Source: Cyanophora paradoxa (taxonomy: Eukaryota; Glaucocystophyceae; Cyanophorales; Cyanophoraceae). Taken from it: 64,000 nucleotides of DNA. Positions 42,201-51,938 of this stretch are shown here, piece by piece; the first letter of the stretch is position 1, and every line of letters begins with the position of its first letter. Below the pieces are notes generated by a model that was given only the letters and a program-made list of their open reading frames with translations, was not told the DNA's origin and made no database searches. Both the position numbers and the translations under genes were made by a program. The stretch is taken from positions 1 to 64,000 of the forward strand of contig QPMI01000461.1 of the NCBI GenBank assembly GCA_004431415.1. The letters run 5' to 3'.

Positions 42201-42521
42201 ATGGTACCTGGTAAATATAAAAATGAGTTTCCAAATGCGAAGATCGTAGAGTATGTAGGTCTGAGATCGAAACTTTACGCTTTCAGAACTGAGACCAACG
42301 AAAAAGTAAAGATGTCGGGGACTTCTTCGAAAGAAGTTCACTTTGACGATTTTAAGAAATGTCTATTTGAAGGCATCACAAAAACAGTAACAGTAAGAAA
42401 CAAGCAACGACAAGACCACAACTTATATGACTTGGAGAGCAGAAGGGTGGCTCTAAACCAACTCGATAGCAAACGGAAAATATTTGACGACGGCATTCAC
42501 AGTTTCCCATTTGGTGTCTGA
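39240..42521 (+). CDS. Protein-primed family B DNA polymerase
   Basis: 1093 residues, start after TTATAATAAAG. Polymerase motif A LDANNLYGYALSQ at about 692-704, motif B KLMNNAIYGK at about 845-855, motif C FHDTDSF at about 944-950. The N-terminal half contains the segment DGQDCFKYAILAYLHR near 240, common in Polinton polymerases, and a Cys/His module (CYICSQRF ... DHCHQSG ... ACRNCN, about 503-540) like endonuclease VII zinc sites. Such enzymes start synthesis on a terminal protein at the inverted-repeat ends. The candidate terminal protein region would be the helical N-terminus, by analogy. Confidence 0.92.
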   Translation: MPRQTNRLIKEKKNEIIGLLGTLLVTGEITEAEFDREAAILDRRPRLGQLTEIANDLYDRMQRMEEFMGEGQRLGAIDPDIEDGQAMNQAYSWLTYRARNEVVVDAIDFLERIAPSLPQRIKTRLDQLRAVKVRLTFVCRFTKVANPRIFITKFIHSDYFVITKSRNINTEVRKALQKMQEEMIQVDSYRLQRIEILRGVIMSYAPVGGCYFATPEWIASKKATVNVKNIDGQDCFKYAILAYLHRKDINKHKSNEPYQYRRWLNELNFDGIQFPVACDAEVIDRFEELNPELSINIYGADNEKQCFYPLHQSSNPRRKTKINLLLIENTEDDRGHYITIMSFSRLLKTTFDKACDGRIYYCETCLSRFRTQEKLDLHIEANRCIDWRESKGKCPKPGSTIEFGLQHLRKTVWLPVICYVKIEDHSVAIDALRSKREIKAVSLRVIMGEEMKLYHFEGNDPLSSLFATLQEIRPEVIETLFRNIPMHPLTEDQKAEYKITKHCYICSQRFTHENFPVRDHCHQSGDFIGKACRNCNLHRRISKQSKVAIVVDKMDECGHGIFRKIAQQDDKLRVEILSKNFNQYLSLQWGMWKFIDASHFMDFQSENVDDLMSKFENFRKLAYSQYGLDPAHYVSAPGLSWDAMLRHTKVKIELIDDVEKYEFIEKAIRGGFATMPTRYAKVEEPDDHIVLLDANNLYGYALSQPLPIGDYRWEEITEALKEVEGRSAFIEVDLEYPTFLEDHYDFPLIVNKELITKDMLGDYQRKLLDLTGEKISKDPKLTASFTPKYKYVIARPLLNYIVEKGVIITKIHKVLSFATSPFMKSYIGLNTLLRHESTNNFESDFFKLMNNAIYGKCLESCRGRSTVKIANSEKLCKKYAASPLIKATNVINENAVAFEMYSKHVNLDKPVAIGAFVLDFAKLHNYQFFYDVIRKKWDSAKLLFHDTDSFCLFLKTKNLNEDMKAIGEHLDRSNYDKSHPLMNIENRMVPGKYKNEFPNAKIVEYVGLRSKLYAFRTETNEKVKMSGTSSKEVHFDDFKKCLFEGITKTVTVRNKQRQDHNLYDLESRRVALNQLDSKRKIFDDGIHSFPFGV

Positions 42522-42679
42522 TATACTTGTTCAATACTTCTCTTTTTATTTTTGCGATCCCCAAGAAGTAATAAACCTCGGATCAGATGTAATAACCATA
42601 TGCACTTTAACCCCGGGTCTGTCCGTGCAATCTCAAAGTAATTTGGTATCGGGTGTTCTGTCCAAACCGGATTATCCAT
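42497..42679 (-). CDS. Possible small ORF with hydrophobic segment, 60 aa
   Basis: ATG 42679 follows TCAATATATTAATA on the minus strand, resembling starts of other viral genes. The product has a hydrophobic stretch (CIWLLHLIRGLLLLG) followed by a basic segment. It fills the gap between polymerase and integrase, overlapping the polymerase end by 25 bp. No comparative support. Confidence 0.3.
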   Translation of the reverse strand: MDNPVWTEHPIPNYFEIARTDPGLKCIWLLHLIRGLLLLGDRKNKKRSIEQVYQTPNGKL

Positions 42680-42706
42680 TATTAATATATTGAAAATAAA
42701 GTAAAG

Positions 42707-44005
42707 ATGCCCTCAGCACAGATTGGTTTAAGAGCAACTCCAAAAATCGTAAAGAAAAGTTTAAAAGATGATCAAGGTTTCACACTACCTATAACCATTC
42801 CCGTCGAAGAAAAGAACACACGAATCTTAAAGAAGTCTGAGATGGTTAAAGAACTGATCCCGAAAGCATTACCTACTGAGACTGTAACGAAAGAATCAAA
42901 GATCGCGAAGAAATTCTATGATCCGCGCACCGGTTATAAAGGTTTTGGTGCAATGAGAAAAGAACTTCCAGAGGAAAACTACAAGAAGATGAAAGAATGG
43001 TATGATAAACAGGAAGTCGTTCAGATTAACGCGCCAACCCTTTCAAGAAAGAGAGACCCAATGATACCAATTAGGCAACCTCTCGATACCTACGTAATCG
43101 ATCTTCTGTTTTTTCCGGCTTATAAGAAACAAAACGACGGTTACGATACATTTATGTCCGCGATGGAATCAACGCTTAGAACGGGTTTTATCATTCCAAT
43201 GAGAGATAAGAGCGCAATTACGGCTCTTTCAGCGTTTCAGCAACTACAACAAAGAGTTCCGCGACCAATTGTACGCGTTCAAAGCGATAGTGGAAGCGAA
43301 TTTACAAATACAATGTTTACCTCATACCTTGCTAAAAAGTTCATCGATCATCAGATTAGCGATGTCGCAGATCATCGCAGCCAAGGTAGAATCGAAGCGT
43401 TTAACAAGCAGATCAAACGATTGATCACGAACTATTGCATCGCAAACAACACCGCGCGTTTCTTCGATGTATTGGGTGACATAGAGTATAATTATAATCA
43501 TACTGTCCATTCAGCGACTAAAAGAAAACCCGCAGAAACCACAGATGAGCATTATAGAGAAATTATAGGTTTAGAAGATGAAAAGTTTAAGAAGTCGATG
43601 GCTTACTTAGATGGTATCAAACAGGGTATGTTTGTGAGAGTGAGAATAGAAAAGAATCCGTTCGCTAAACAGGGTGTCAATTGGTCGCGAATCGTCTATA
43701 CTGTTGAAGGTCGTGAAGGTTTCAAGTTCAGATTACGAAATCCAAATGGTGAAATTGTCGAAGGGAGGTTTGCTTTCCACGAACTGTTACCGATTACAGG
43801 TGTTGAATACCACGAAGTACCAACAGTGGATGCACTCAAACAAGCAAAAGAAGAAGCACGGGTTGATTCGGCGATTCGTAAGGAAGGCATCGAAAAAGCG
43901 GATGATGTCCCAGAAGAACCGCTTTTACAAGAAAGATTAAAGAAAAAAAACAAAGTAACAAGAGAATTAAAGAAACTTACAATTAATGGAACTGAAAAAC
44001 TCTAA
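42707..44005 (+). CDS. Retroviral-type (rve) integrase, DD35E
   Basis: 432 residues, start after AATAAAGTAAAG. The catalytic triad is Asp132 (TYVIDLLFF), Asp194 (VQSDSGSEF) and Glu230 (QGRIEAFNKQIK), with exactly 35 residues between the last two. The C-terminal region from about 300 has an SH3-like strand set (GMFVRVRIEKNPFAKQ; FKFRLRNPNGEIVEGR) and ends in a charged tail; no chromodomain is seen. It would insert the element and produce the observed 6-bp duplication. The 3' end overlaps the convergent patatin gene by 4 bp. Confidence 0.92.
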   Translation: MPSAQIGLRATPKIVKKSLKDDQGFTLPITIPVEEKNTRILKKSEMVKELIPKALPTETVTKESKIAKKFYDPRTGYKGFGAMRKELPEENYKKMKEWYDKQEVVQINAPTLSRKRDPMIPIRQPLDTYVIDLLFFPAYKKQNDGYDTFMSAMESTLRTGFIIPMRDKSAITALSAFQQLQQRVPRPIVRVQSDSGSEFTNTMFTSYLAKKFIDHQISDVADHRSQGRIEAFNKQIKRLITNYCIANNTARFFDVLGDIEYNYNHTVHSATKRKPAETTDEHYREIIGLEDEKFKKSMAYLDGIKQGMFVRVRIEKNPFAKQGVNWSRIVYTVEGREGFKFRLRNPNGEIVEGRFAFHELLPITGVEYHEVPTVDALKQAKEEARVDSAIRKEGIEKADDVPEEPLLQERLKKKNKVTRELKKLTINGTEKL

Positions 44006-45561
44006 TTTCTAATAAATGAACCCGTCACATCAACTCTCATAGTTGGAGCATTTACATATACTAATGGATAAATACGAATATATTTAATTCTCAAAGAATA
44101 ACGTATATTAAATACATCGTTAATTATAAGCGGGAAACCTGTAGCATATGATACATCCCCAGAGTTATCAGCATTATTTATATTTTCACACACAAAGATT
44201 CTATTTACACCATCAGATTTAATGAATGACCATGTTAAACCATCTTGCGATGTCGCAACATTGAACGTCTTAATAAAGGCAGTTGTTATACCTGAACCAT
44301 ACGCAATTATAGAAGCGACCTCAAATGTATATGGAAAAGCAATTTGCAAATATTCAGTTGGCGTTTCCCATACTCCGTTAATGGCGGATGCATTCGCTTC
44401 CCATCCAGTTAATGATGGGCGGGCTTTAAATGCTTCTTTTCCGAATTTTGCAGAAGAAGCGGTAAACGCATTATCTGACAGAAAATACCAATTAGCATCG
44501 ATGGGAGGTATGTTATTTAGAGTGGATGATACATACGATCTGACAGGGTTCTTAATCTCGTAGTTTGTTACAAGTAACTCACAGAGTCTATTTATCATAG
44601 CGTCATTTGCAGCAATATACGACTCAGTGAATGTGAGCATTTCAGGTATCTTAGAAGTATCATCAAGTGATCGAACTATATCATTTGGAAGCGGAACAGA
44701 AAGGCGATAATATCTATTATATCCTTGGTCAAGATTTGGAGGTAGTAATTCTTCCATCTTATCAAGAGCCGATAGTTCGCTTGCAGCCATTAGCATATTA
44801 ATTAATGGGCTTCCTTCTGTTGAAGCAATCCATGAAAGAATACCCCAGCTATTCACAGTCTCATAAGCATATCCGAAATATTCAGATTCTAAATTAGCAT
44901 CCACTTCACCACAAGAGATACTTATAACTATAATTTCATCATCATCATTATAAATCTTTTTTGCATGACTATAACCGCATAAACTTGGGTTATTGTTTCC
45001 TGAAATTGCGCCATCAATCAGAGAAGCAATTACACCATTATTGAAATCTACAATACTTACAGGTGAAAAATATGTGGGAGCAGCAGATGTTGCACGCGCT
45101 ACTATTTTATTCGGCAAAAAATTGTACTTGTTATCGTTTGTTATAAATATTGGTTTCATATATTGAGTATCAAAAGATGTAATCACAATGTCTTTTAGAG
45201 AATCTCTTATAAGCGATTCACCAGTAACTGAGTAAATCGCACTTTCCAATGGCGCAACATCATATTTCGTATTAAAAAGGGCATTTTCAATGATATTTCG
45301 CGGATTCGCAAAAATTAACGGTAGTTGTGTTAGATATATATTATGCAAATCGTTAGCGGTTAGTTTCGGTTCATAGGGCATCTCAGGATGTCTGATGTTT
45401 AACCCAATAGCAATTATACCACCTGTGGATGTTCCGCTTACAAGATCGACAAGATTTATTATACGTCTACCAGTTCTATTTTCAATTTCTGTTAGTAACC
45501 TTGTTATGATGATACCACGCGCACCCCCGCCAGACAACGCTAAAACGATCTTTTGAGGCAT
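44002..45561 (-). CDS. Patatin-like phospholipase with discoidin-like C-terminus
   Basis: ATG 45561 (MPQKIVLALSGGGARG) follows AATAAAGTAAAG, the same leader as the integrase; the 20-codon longer frame is rejected. 519 residues. The oxyanion loop SGGGARG is at 10-16, nucleophile motif GTSTG at 43-47 (Ser45), and the catalytic Asp in DGA at 182-184, the Ser-Asp dyad of patatins. Residues about 370-519 resemble a discoidin (F5/8C) beta-sandwich (PSLTGWEANASAINGVWETP; NVATSQDGLTWSFIK; IKYIRIYPL), which usually binds sugars or lipids. It could breach membranes during entry or exit; this is inferred. Confidence 0.82.
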   Translation of the reverse strand: MPQKIVLALSGGGARGIIITRLLTEIENRTGRRIINLVDLVSGTSTGGIIAIGLNIRHPEMPYEPKLTANDLHNIYLTQLPLIFANPRNIIENALFNTKYDVAPLESAIYSVTGESLIRDSLKDIVITSFDTQYMKPIFITNDNKYNFLPNKIVARATSAAPTYFSPVSIVDFNNGVIASLIDGAISGNNNPSLCGYSHAKKIYNDDDEIIVISISCGEVDANLESEYFGYAYETVNSWGILSWIASTEGSPLINMLMAASELSALDKMEELLPPNLDQGYNRYYRLSVPLPNDIVRSLDDTSKIPEMLTFTESYIAANDAMINRLCELLVTNYEIKNPVRSYVSSTLNNIPPIDANWYFLSDNAFTASSAKFGKEAFKARPSLTGWEANASAINGVWETPTEYLQIAFPYTFEVASIIAYGSGITTAFIKTFNVATSQDGLTWSFIKSDGVNRIFVCENINNADNSGDVSYATGFPLIINDVFNIRYSLRIKYIRIYPLVYVNAPTMRVDVTGSFIRN

Positions 45562-45610
45562 CTTTACTTTATTCAAATTTAATAAATCTCTATATGTAGA
45601 GCATGCAGGG

Positions 45611-48600
45611 ATGAGTTTCAATTATCCAGCAAATTTACAAACAATAAGTGGTGGTAAAACAAACCCGAAACATGTGAATTTCGATAATATTACCATCAAA
45701 GGGTCGGCTTCTATCGATCAGAGCGCCGATAAACCCAGTAAGACACAAGCCAGAGAACATGCTTTATCGCTGAATCAAACAGATCCAGACAAAGAAGATG
45801 TTAGCATTGCTTTCAGTTTGGGCAATGTTAAAAAAAACGCGGTTGCGGAAATCAAAGCAACAAGAAGGCAACGAAAACTTAAAACAAGTAAAACCCATCC
45901 CGATATTCCCACACGTTTCGATAGCGGGCGATTAATTTTTAATGTACAAGATGAGAAAGGTAAACAAAATACAGGTCTAAGAATTTATAATGAAGGTAGC
46001 ACACCAATTGTCGAGTCATCAGAAATCTTACAAATAGGTTCTTTTCCTAATGCAAATCAAGTATGTATCACAAATGATGTTTACCCAAAAGACATAACTT
46101 ATGATTTTGCGAAAAATGAACCTTTTGGATTCTTTACTCCGAAAGACGTTCATGAAAAAAAACCATCAATAACCATAAATAGTAGTCCCACTCAACCAGT
46201 AGCGATTCATCTACATCCCGATCTTGTCGAAATGGATCGACATTTACTACCTTTGTTTTCAAACACAAAAGATCTTGGTATTAGAACCCGACAGTGGCGA
46301 AATATTCACGGTAGCAACGTGTATGCAAATGGCGAGAAACTTGTTAGTGAGAAAACGATAAGAGAAATATTTGAACATTACGGACCTGTTCCAGTTCCAT
46401 TTCCGTTACCATGGGATCCACCAGATCTTACACCAAAAAAACAACCCGGAAGAGAATACACAGCTGATGAAACGGTTGCGTTTGGTCAACATTTAGTTAG
46501 TTGGGAAAAAGTTTATAATAAACCAGTTTTTAAAGATTACAAACCGCCCGCTGAGGAACTCTTAGCACCAGATATTAATGTAATCCCTCTCGAACATAAA
46601 GAATGTGAAGACGTGGAAGAATTGCCGGATGGATTTGATCCTAACCATATGTTATATGATCGTTACGAACCTTTCGATGAACAACTTTTACCAGATGGAT
46701 TAAATCCACCTAACATAGATTACGAACAACCACATATACCAGATGAAGAGTTATTACCAGACGGATTACAGCCGGGTTTTTTCGATTTTACCGTAGATTG
46801 GAGGGATATTATTAACAAACCCGAAACATTTCCACCAGATCCACACGAACACGAATGGGAAGACATTTTAAACAAACCGGAAAGATTTCCGCCCACAGAG
46901 CATCGCCACGATTGGGAAGATCTCGATAACATACCGCCAGAGTTTCCACCAGAAGACCATAGGCATAATTGGGACGAAATCGATGAGCAACCTACTTTCG
47001 CATCGGCAGGAAATATATTAACAGATTTCCAACATGGCGTAAGTCTCTACCGAAACATAGAAATCGAAGAAAGATTACAATTAAATGACCACTACCTTAA
47101 TCGCATGGGAATAGAAGCAGGCACAGGAATGGAAGCCGAATTATACATTAGACCACCCAGAAGAGAAGGGATTTTACCAATCAATGGTAATTTTGGGCTG
47201 TATGAGACAAAACCCGGAATTTATCTAACAAGTTACTACCCTGAGGACATCCCGATGACAGAAGTATTACCTCCGATACCGTCACTTCCATTAGATCCAA
47301 ACAGTTACGATAACAAAGATGCAGCAATACAAATTAATGTAACAGATGTTAGCGATTTTGACCAATCGAGACCAAAATTAGTATTTACTCGGGAGCGTCT
47401 TTTACCTAATACTTTTATAGGAGATCGAGATGACTATAAGAGATGTGAGATAGCATGGATTAAAACAAATTATAATGATGGAGTTGGTGAAGGTTTATTA
47501 GAAATCAATCAAAGAGCAAGCGCCAAAAACATACACAATGAAGATATATCGAGAGTGGTAACAGAGGATTATTTAGAACATCAAGGATACATTGATGAAG
47601 GCGAACTTACTAATATTCTTTCATTATTCGTGATAAAAAATGATACAAACCTTACAGTCACAAGTAACATTTACACCAGCAACATTTCAGCAAGTAACAT
47701 TTACACAAGTAACCTATGGGCGAGTAACATTTACACCAGCAACATTTCAGCAAGTAACATTTACACAAGTAACCTTTGGGCAAGTAATCTTTATTCCAGC
47801 AACTTAGTCGTCGATTATTTGACTGTGAATATAGAAGCAAACCTTCCACATCATCCTACTTCTAATGTTGTTTTAGATTGGATAGCAAACCACACCCATA
47901 CCAAAGATGAGATCGAGGATTTTGCCCATAGGCACATGTGGAGCGAAATAGATGACCAGCCTAAGTTTGCATCAGCAGGTGATGTATTCGACACCACACA
48001 TGGTGTTACTCTCTACCAAAGTAATACCATACCAGAGAGATTACGATTAGATGAATATTATGTGAATAGAAAAGGAATAGATGCAGGTACCACAATGGAA
48101 GGTGAATTATACATCAGACCCCCCACAAGAATGCAGATGATTGCAGCAGGCGGAAATTTCGGTTTGATGGACACCAAACCAGGTATCTATTTAACCAGTT
48201 ACTATGCTGATGACATCCCAATGACAGGAGGTTTAGTATCTCTACCATCTGATCCAGTCAACTATGATGACAAAGATGCAGCAATCCAAATTAATGTTAC
48301 TGATGTAAGTGACTTAGATAGTTCAAGACCCAAATTAATATTCAGCAGAGAGAGATTGTTACCAAATGCTCTTATTGGAAATCGAGATGACTACAAGAGA
48401 TGCGAGATATCATGGATAAAAACAAATTATAATGATGGAGTTGGTGAGGGTCTCTTAGAAATCAATCAGAGAGCCTCAGCGAAAAACATCCACAATGAAA
48501 CAATTTCAAGAATTGTTACAGAAGATTACCTACAAGCCCAAAACTACATAGATGAAACAGAACTAAATACAATTATTGCAGATATAAATATTGGTGTGAC

Positions 48601-49786
48601 AGGTGATTACCTTCCTCTATCAGGCGGGATTATTGATGGAACAGTTACAGCATGCAACTTTTTTGTCCATACTGAATGTAATCAAACCTTCCCTGTGGTT
48701 CACCCAGGAGGAGAGTATGTGATACCTGATGATCCAGCTATTATGCCCATTAAGATTGATCTCCCTTCTGATTATGTGGGAAGGGGTGAACTAAAAACTA
48801 TTTCATTCACAGGAGATTATAATGATCTCATAAACAAACCCACCGCAGCAAATCTACACCCTGTTGCATTTTCGGGTAGCTTCCTCGATCTTAATAATAG
48901 ATCACACACCCATACAAAGGCAGAAATCACAGATTTTGCACACACTCACACCAAATCCCAAATCACAGATTTTGCACACACCCATACCCGAGCAGATATT
49001 ACTAATTTCGCTCACACTCATGTTAAATCAGAGATATTAGATCTCGGAAATGTTGCTTATGTAGGTCACACCCACACTAAGGCAGAGATTACAGATCTTG
49101 GAAATGTTGCGTATGTAGGTCACACCCACACAAAGGCAGAGATTACAGATTTTGCACACACTCATGATTGGAATACAGATATTTATAACAAACCAGCGAT
49201 TTTTTCGGGCAACTACAATGACCTGACCAATAAACCAACTCTTGATCCATTCACAGCTACCACCATCAGAGCGAACAACACAATGTATGTAGGATCAGGT
49301 CAGATTGTAGAACCAGCAGGACCTATGTTTGAAGAAACATGGTTCTTCCACAATTCGCAGAATTACTTTGATAAAACCTTACTTGTTCGTGGAAATGCTT
49401 ATGCAAGAAATTTCTATGCTATGAACCCTTCCAATAATCAGACTATTAGTAGATGTATTACAGAAGCGGATCTTTCCAGTCAACTCAATACATATTTTAA
49501 TGGGAAAATTCAAGCAGGTAAGTATGTTTACAATACTCCTTATCTATGGGCAAACCCTTACACTCGCTTTAATCTCACTATCCAATTCAACGCCAGCTTT
49601 GCTAACCCTCCTATTGTAACAACGGGTATACAACACAACGAGACAGCCTTCGACTATCGTATGTCTGTAACTCTTAAAAATGTTTACAGCAGCTATTTCA
49701 CGTGTGAGCTTGAGATAGTTCCATTAAGTTCACACGACAGACCAGGCATTACTGTTACAATTCATTACACAGCTGTCGCAATTTAA
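45611..49786 (+). CDS. Phage-tail-fibre-like protein, 1391 aa
   Basis: Probably a trimeric fibre or spike. Residues about 340-460 carry LLPDGL..P units and HDWEDL or HNWDEI units. A domain of about 220 residues occurs twice (about 455-680 and 775-1000; each has ASAG...GV-LY, EAELYIRPP or EGELYIRPP, DDYKRCE and TNYNDGVGEGLLEINQRASA). Between them lies a ten-residue repeat SNIYTSNISA (about 683-735), a likely beta-helix. Residues about 1098-1187 hold an array of THTKAEITDFAH and GNVAYVGH units; HxH-rich repeats bind metal in phage fibres. The C-terminus (about 1290-1391) is a probable tip. It is next to the patatin gene, from which it is divergent by 49 bp. Confidence 0.75.
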   Translation: MSFNYPANLQTISGGKTNPKHVNFDNITIKGSASIDQSADKPSKTQAREHALSLNQTDPDKEDVSIAFSLGNVKKNAVAEIKATRRQRKLKTSKTHPDIPTRFDSGRLIFNVQDEKGKQNTGLRIYNEGSTPIVESSEILQIGSFPNANQVCITNDVYPKDITYDFAKNEPFGFFTPKDVHEKKPSITINSSPTQPVAIHLHPDLVEMDRHLLPLFSNTKDLGIRTRQWRNIHGSNVYANGEKLVSEKTIREIFEHYGPVPVPFPLPWDPPDLTPKKQPGREYTADETVAFGQHLVSWEKVYNKPVFKDYKPPAEELLAPDINVIPLEHKECEDVEELPDGFDPNHMLYDRYEPFDEQLLPDGLNPPNIDYEQPHIPDEELLPDGLQPGFFDFTVDWRDIINKPETFPPDPHEHEWEDILNKPERFPPTEHRHDWEDLDNIPPEFPPEDHRHNWDEIDEQPTFASAGNILTDFQHGVSLYRNIEIEERLQLNDHYLNRMGIEAGTGMEAELYIRPPRREGILPINGNFGLYETKPGIYLTSYYPEDIPMTEVLPPIPSLPLDPNSYDNKDAAIQINVTDVSDFDQSRPKLVFTRERLLPNTFIGDRDDYKRCEIAWIKTNYNDGVGEGLLEINQRASAKNIHNEDISRVVTEDYLEHQGYIDEGELTNILSLFVIKNDTNLTVTSNIYTSNISASNIYTSNLWASNIYTSNISASNIYTSNLWASNLYSSNLVVDYLTVNIEANLPHHPTSNVVLDWIANHTHTKDEIEDFAHRHMWSEIDDQPKFASAGDVFDTTHGVTLYQSNTIPERLRLDEYYVNRKGIDAGTTMEGELYIRPPTRMQMIAAGGNFGLMDTKPGIYLTSYYADDIPMTGGLVSLPSDPVNYDDKDAAIQINVTDVSDLDSSRPKLIFSRERLLPNALIGNRDDYKRCEISWIKTNYNDGVGEGLLEINQRASAKNIHNETISRIVTEDYLQAQNYIDETELNTIIADINIGVTGDYLPLSGGIIDGTVTACNFFVHTECNQTFPVVHPGGEYVIPDDPAIMPIKIDLPSDYVGRGELKTISFTGDYNDLINKPTAANLHPVAFSGSFLDLNNRSHTHTKAEITDFAHTHTKSQITDFAHTHTRADITNFAHTHVKSEILDLGNVAYVGHTHTKAEITDLGNVAYVGHTHTKAEITDFAHTHDWNTDIYNKPAIFSGNYNDLTNKPTLDPFTATTIRANNTMYVGSGQIVEPAGPMFEETWFFHNSQNYFDKTLLVRGNAYARNFYAMNPSNNQTISRCITEADLSSQLNTYFNGKIQAGKYVYNTPYLWANPYTRFNLTIQFNASFANPPIVTTGIQHNETAFDYRMSVTLKNVYSSYFTCELEIVPLSSHDRPGITVTIHYTAVAI

Positions 49787-49805
49787 CTATTTGATTAATA
49801 TAAAG

Positions 49806-50876
49806 ATGACCTCTCTATTAGAAATCCCAAACTATGAACTTGCAGCCAAATCACTACACAGCACCTCTCATGGAGTAGTTGATTCAACCCCTGGGTATAT
49901 TTGCACTGAAACTACAAGTAATACCTCTTTCACAGAGAACAGTATACTGAGGGTCAAAGAAATTCGATGTGATCGAAATGGAGGCAAGATTAGAACCACA
50001 GGCATTATAATCTCGAATAAAAACCAAGTTCAAGCAGGTCAGGTAGTCCCGGATTCAGCAATATATGATAATGTGGGTGGAGTCACCACAGCACAGATAG
50101 TTACTTTTGGTAACACAAGCAATAACTCGGCTCTTGTGGTCAAGAGTGGAGGGGCATACATTGGTGATGGAGCAATTGTGGTGGGGACTGTCACAGCAAA
50201 TCAATTTAATGTGAATGGAACAAGTTCATTTACAGGATTGATGACCTTCAATGGTGGACTCTCGGGAACTGTTAGCGTTGAAACTCGAAAAGCAACCACA
50301 AGAGTTCAAACACCTGAGATAGACAATGGGACAAATGTGAATATGAATTACAAACGAAACGGAGATACCATTTTCACTCTCGAAAAGACAATAACAGATC
50401 TGAATGTAATCACAATCCCGGAAAATAGTGGTCTGAAACGAACCTATTGTCCAAGAATGAATATATCAAGACAAGCTCCTGGTATGACAGGGACAGTAAT
50501 ACTTAACACTGCAACAGCATTTTCCTTTACAGGTGGAGCTTATTTTGTAAACAATGAGGGAAACTTTGCATCCACAAAATTTACAGCTCCTGTTTCCGGA
50601 GTATATAGGGTGTTCTTTGCATGTATGAGAGCTGGCACAACCTCTTATACTCACATTGCTACCAGCATTTATTTAAATGGAAATCCTACAACCCTCCAAA
50701 CAAGGGTTTCAATGCCGTCCGCGGGGATTTCTAATACATTTGTAACTCCAATTTCATTTGAAGTTTTACTTTCTCTTATTCAAGGTGACTCCTTTGATAT
50801 GCGCAATAGTTCTGGTGCCACTCTTCAATTTGATATCAGATACTATCTTTCTTGTGATCTTGTTAGTGCTACATAA
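49806..50876 (+). CDS. Attachment-type protein with C1q-like head
   Basis: ATG 49806 follows TTAATATAAAG. 356 residues. The N-terminal part (SILRVKEIRCDRNGGKIRTT ... SGGAYIGDGA) is shared with three downstream genes and probably forms the shaft or base. The C-terminal 125 residues have a C1q/TNF-type jelly-roll pattern (AYFVNNEGNFASTKFTAPVS; GVYRVFFACM; IYLNGN), usually a trimeric binding head. It sits right after the fibre gene. Host-surface binding is inferred. Confidence 0.65.
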   Translation: MTSLLEIPNYELAAKSLHSTSHGVVDSTPGYICTETTSNTSFTENSILRVKEIRCDRNGGKIRTTGIIISNKNQVQAGQVVPDSAIYDNVGGVTTAQIVTFGNTSNNSALVVKSGGAYIGDGAIVVGTVTANQFNVNGTSSFTGLMTFNGGLSGTVSVETRKATTRVQTPEIDNGTNVNMNYKRNGDTIFTLEKTITDLNVITIPENSGLKRTYCPRMNISRQAPGMTGTVILNTATAFSFTGGAYFVNNEGNFASTKFTAPVSGVYRVFFACMRAGTTSYTHIATSIYLNGNPTTLQTRVSMPSAGISNTFVTPISFEVLLSLIQGDSFDMRNSSGATLQFDIRYYLSCDLVSAT

Positions 50877-50898
50877 TATTATCTGTATAGTATAAAGA

Positions 50899-51936
50899 AT
50901 GTCTACACAAATTGCTGTTCCTGTTTTCTGTTATGCCGCCCAAAAATACATCAACTGAACCATACAGTAACAGATGCAACACCTGGGTTTATTTGCACAG
51001 AAACAACAGGGGCGGATTCGTTTTCACAGAACTCTGTGATTAGATGTAAAGAAATTCGATGTGATCGCAATGGGGAAAAGTGAGAACCACAGGTCTCATT
51101 GTATCTAACAAGAACCAAGTCCAATCAGGTCAAATTGTTTCAGATACAGCAATTTATGACAATGTGGGAGGGTTCACCACACCCAAAATAGTTACTTTTG
51201 ATAATACAATTAATAATGCTGCTCTTTCAGTTAGAAGTGGAGGGGCATATATTGGAGATGGGGCAAGGATTGATGGAACTCTAACAGCCAATCAAGTGAA
51301 CATTACAGGAACAAGCACATTTACAGGTTCAGTAACAGCCCATGGAGGCATAAGTATTCCAGAAACAACACAATCGATAATAACAGCAACTTCCAAGGTG
51401 GTCACACCTGAAATCGATACAGGAGCAGATGTAAATCTTGTTTTGAAACGCAATAGTGATGTTTTGGCTACTCTTGAAGCCAATCGCTTGACAATTAATA
51501 CAAATTGTTATTTAAAATATGATTTTCAGCCTCGATTTTCTGTTCAACTTAATTATCCTCATGTTGCTACCAGTGAAACTGCTCTTATCAATTGGGGGGT
51601 AGTGTTTGTGAATAATAGGGGGCATTCAATGTGGGTAATGGTAGGTTCACTGCTCCTGTTGCAGGTCATTACAGATTTACAGCATATACCCATTCAACAT
51701 CAAGTAGTCCAATAAGTCTCTCTTTAAAAGTAAATGACCAAGACCCAGGGGGTCAAAGTATTATAACACAAAATAACTCCACTCTCACGAATAAACCGCT
51801 TTACATTAGTGTAATTCTCAACATTGCTATGGGTGAGTATGTAACACTTGTAACAAATAATGGGGTAGCTACACAAATCGAACAACATTCACAGGTGAGC
51901 TTCTCAGTCTCACATAATTTTCTCTCTATAAAATAG
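50899..51936 (+). pseudogene. Frameshifted paralogue of the C1q-headed attachment protein
   Basis: Homologous to 49806-50876 along its length, but three frame changes break it: near 50950 (after CCCAAAAA), near 51077 (GGGGAAAAG) and near 51610-1640 (a GGGGG run). The segments read TPGFICTETTGADSFSQNSV, then RTTGLIVSNKNQVQSGQIVS, then GRFTAPVAGHYRFTAY. The start after TATAGTATAAAG is kept. All three breaks are at homopolymers, so sequencing error, decay, or slippage-based phase variation are all possible. I leave it broken. Confidence 0.7.
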
Positions 51937-51938
51937 GA

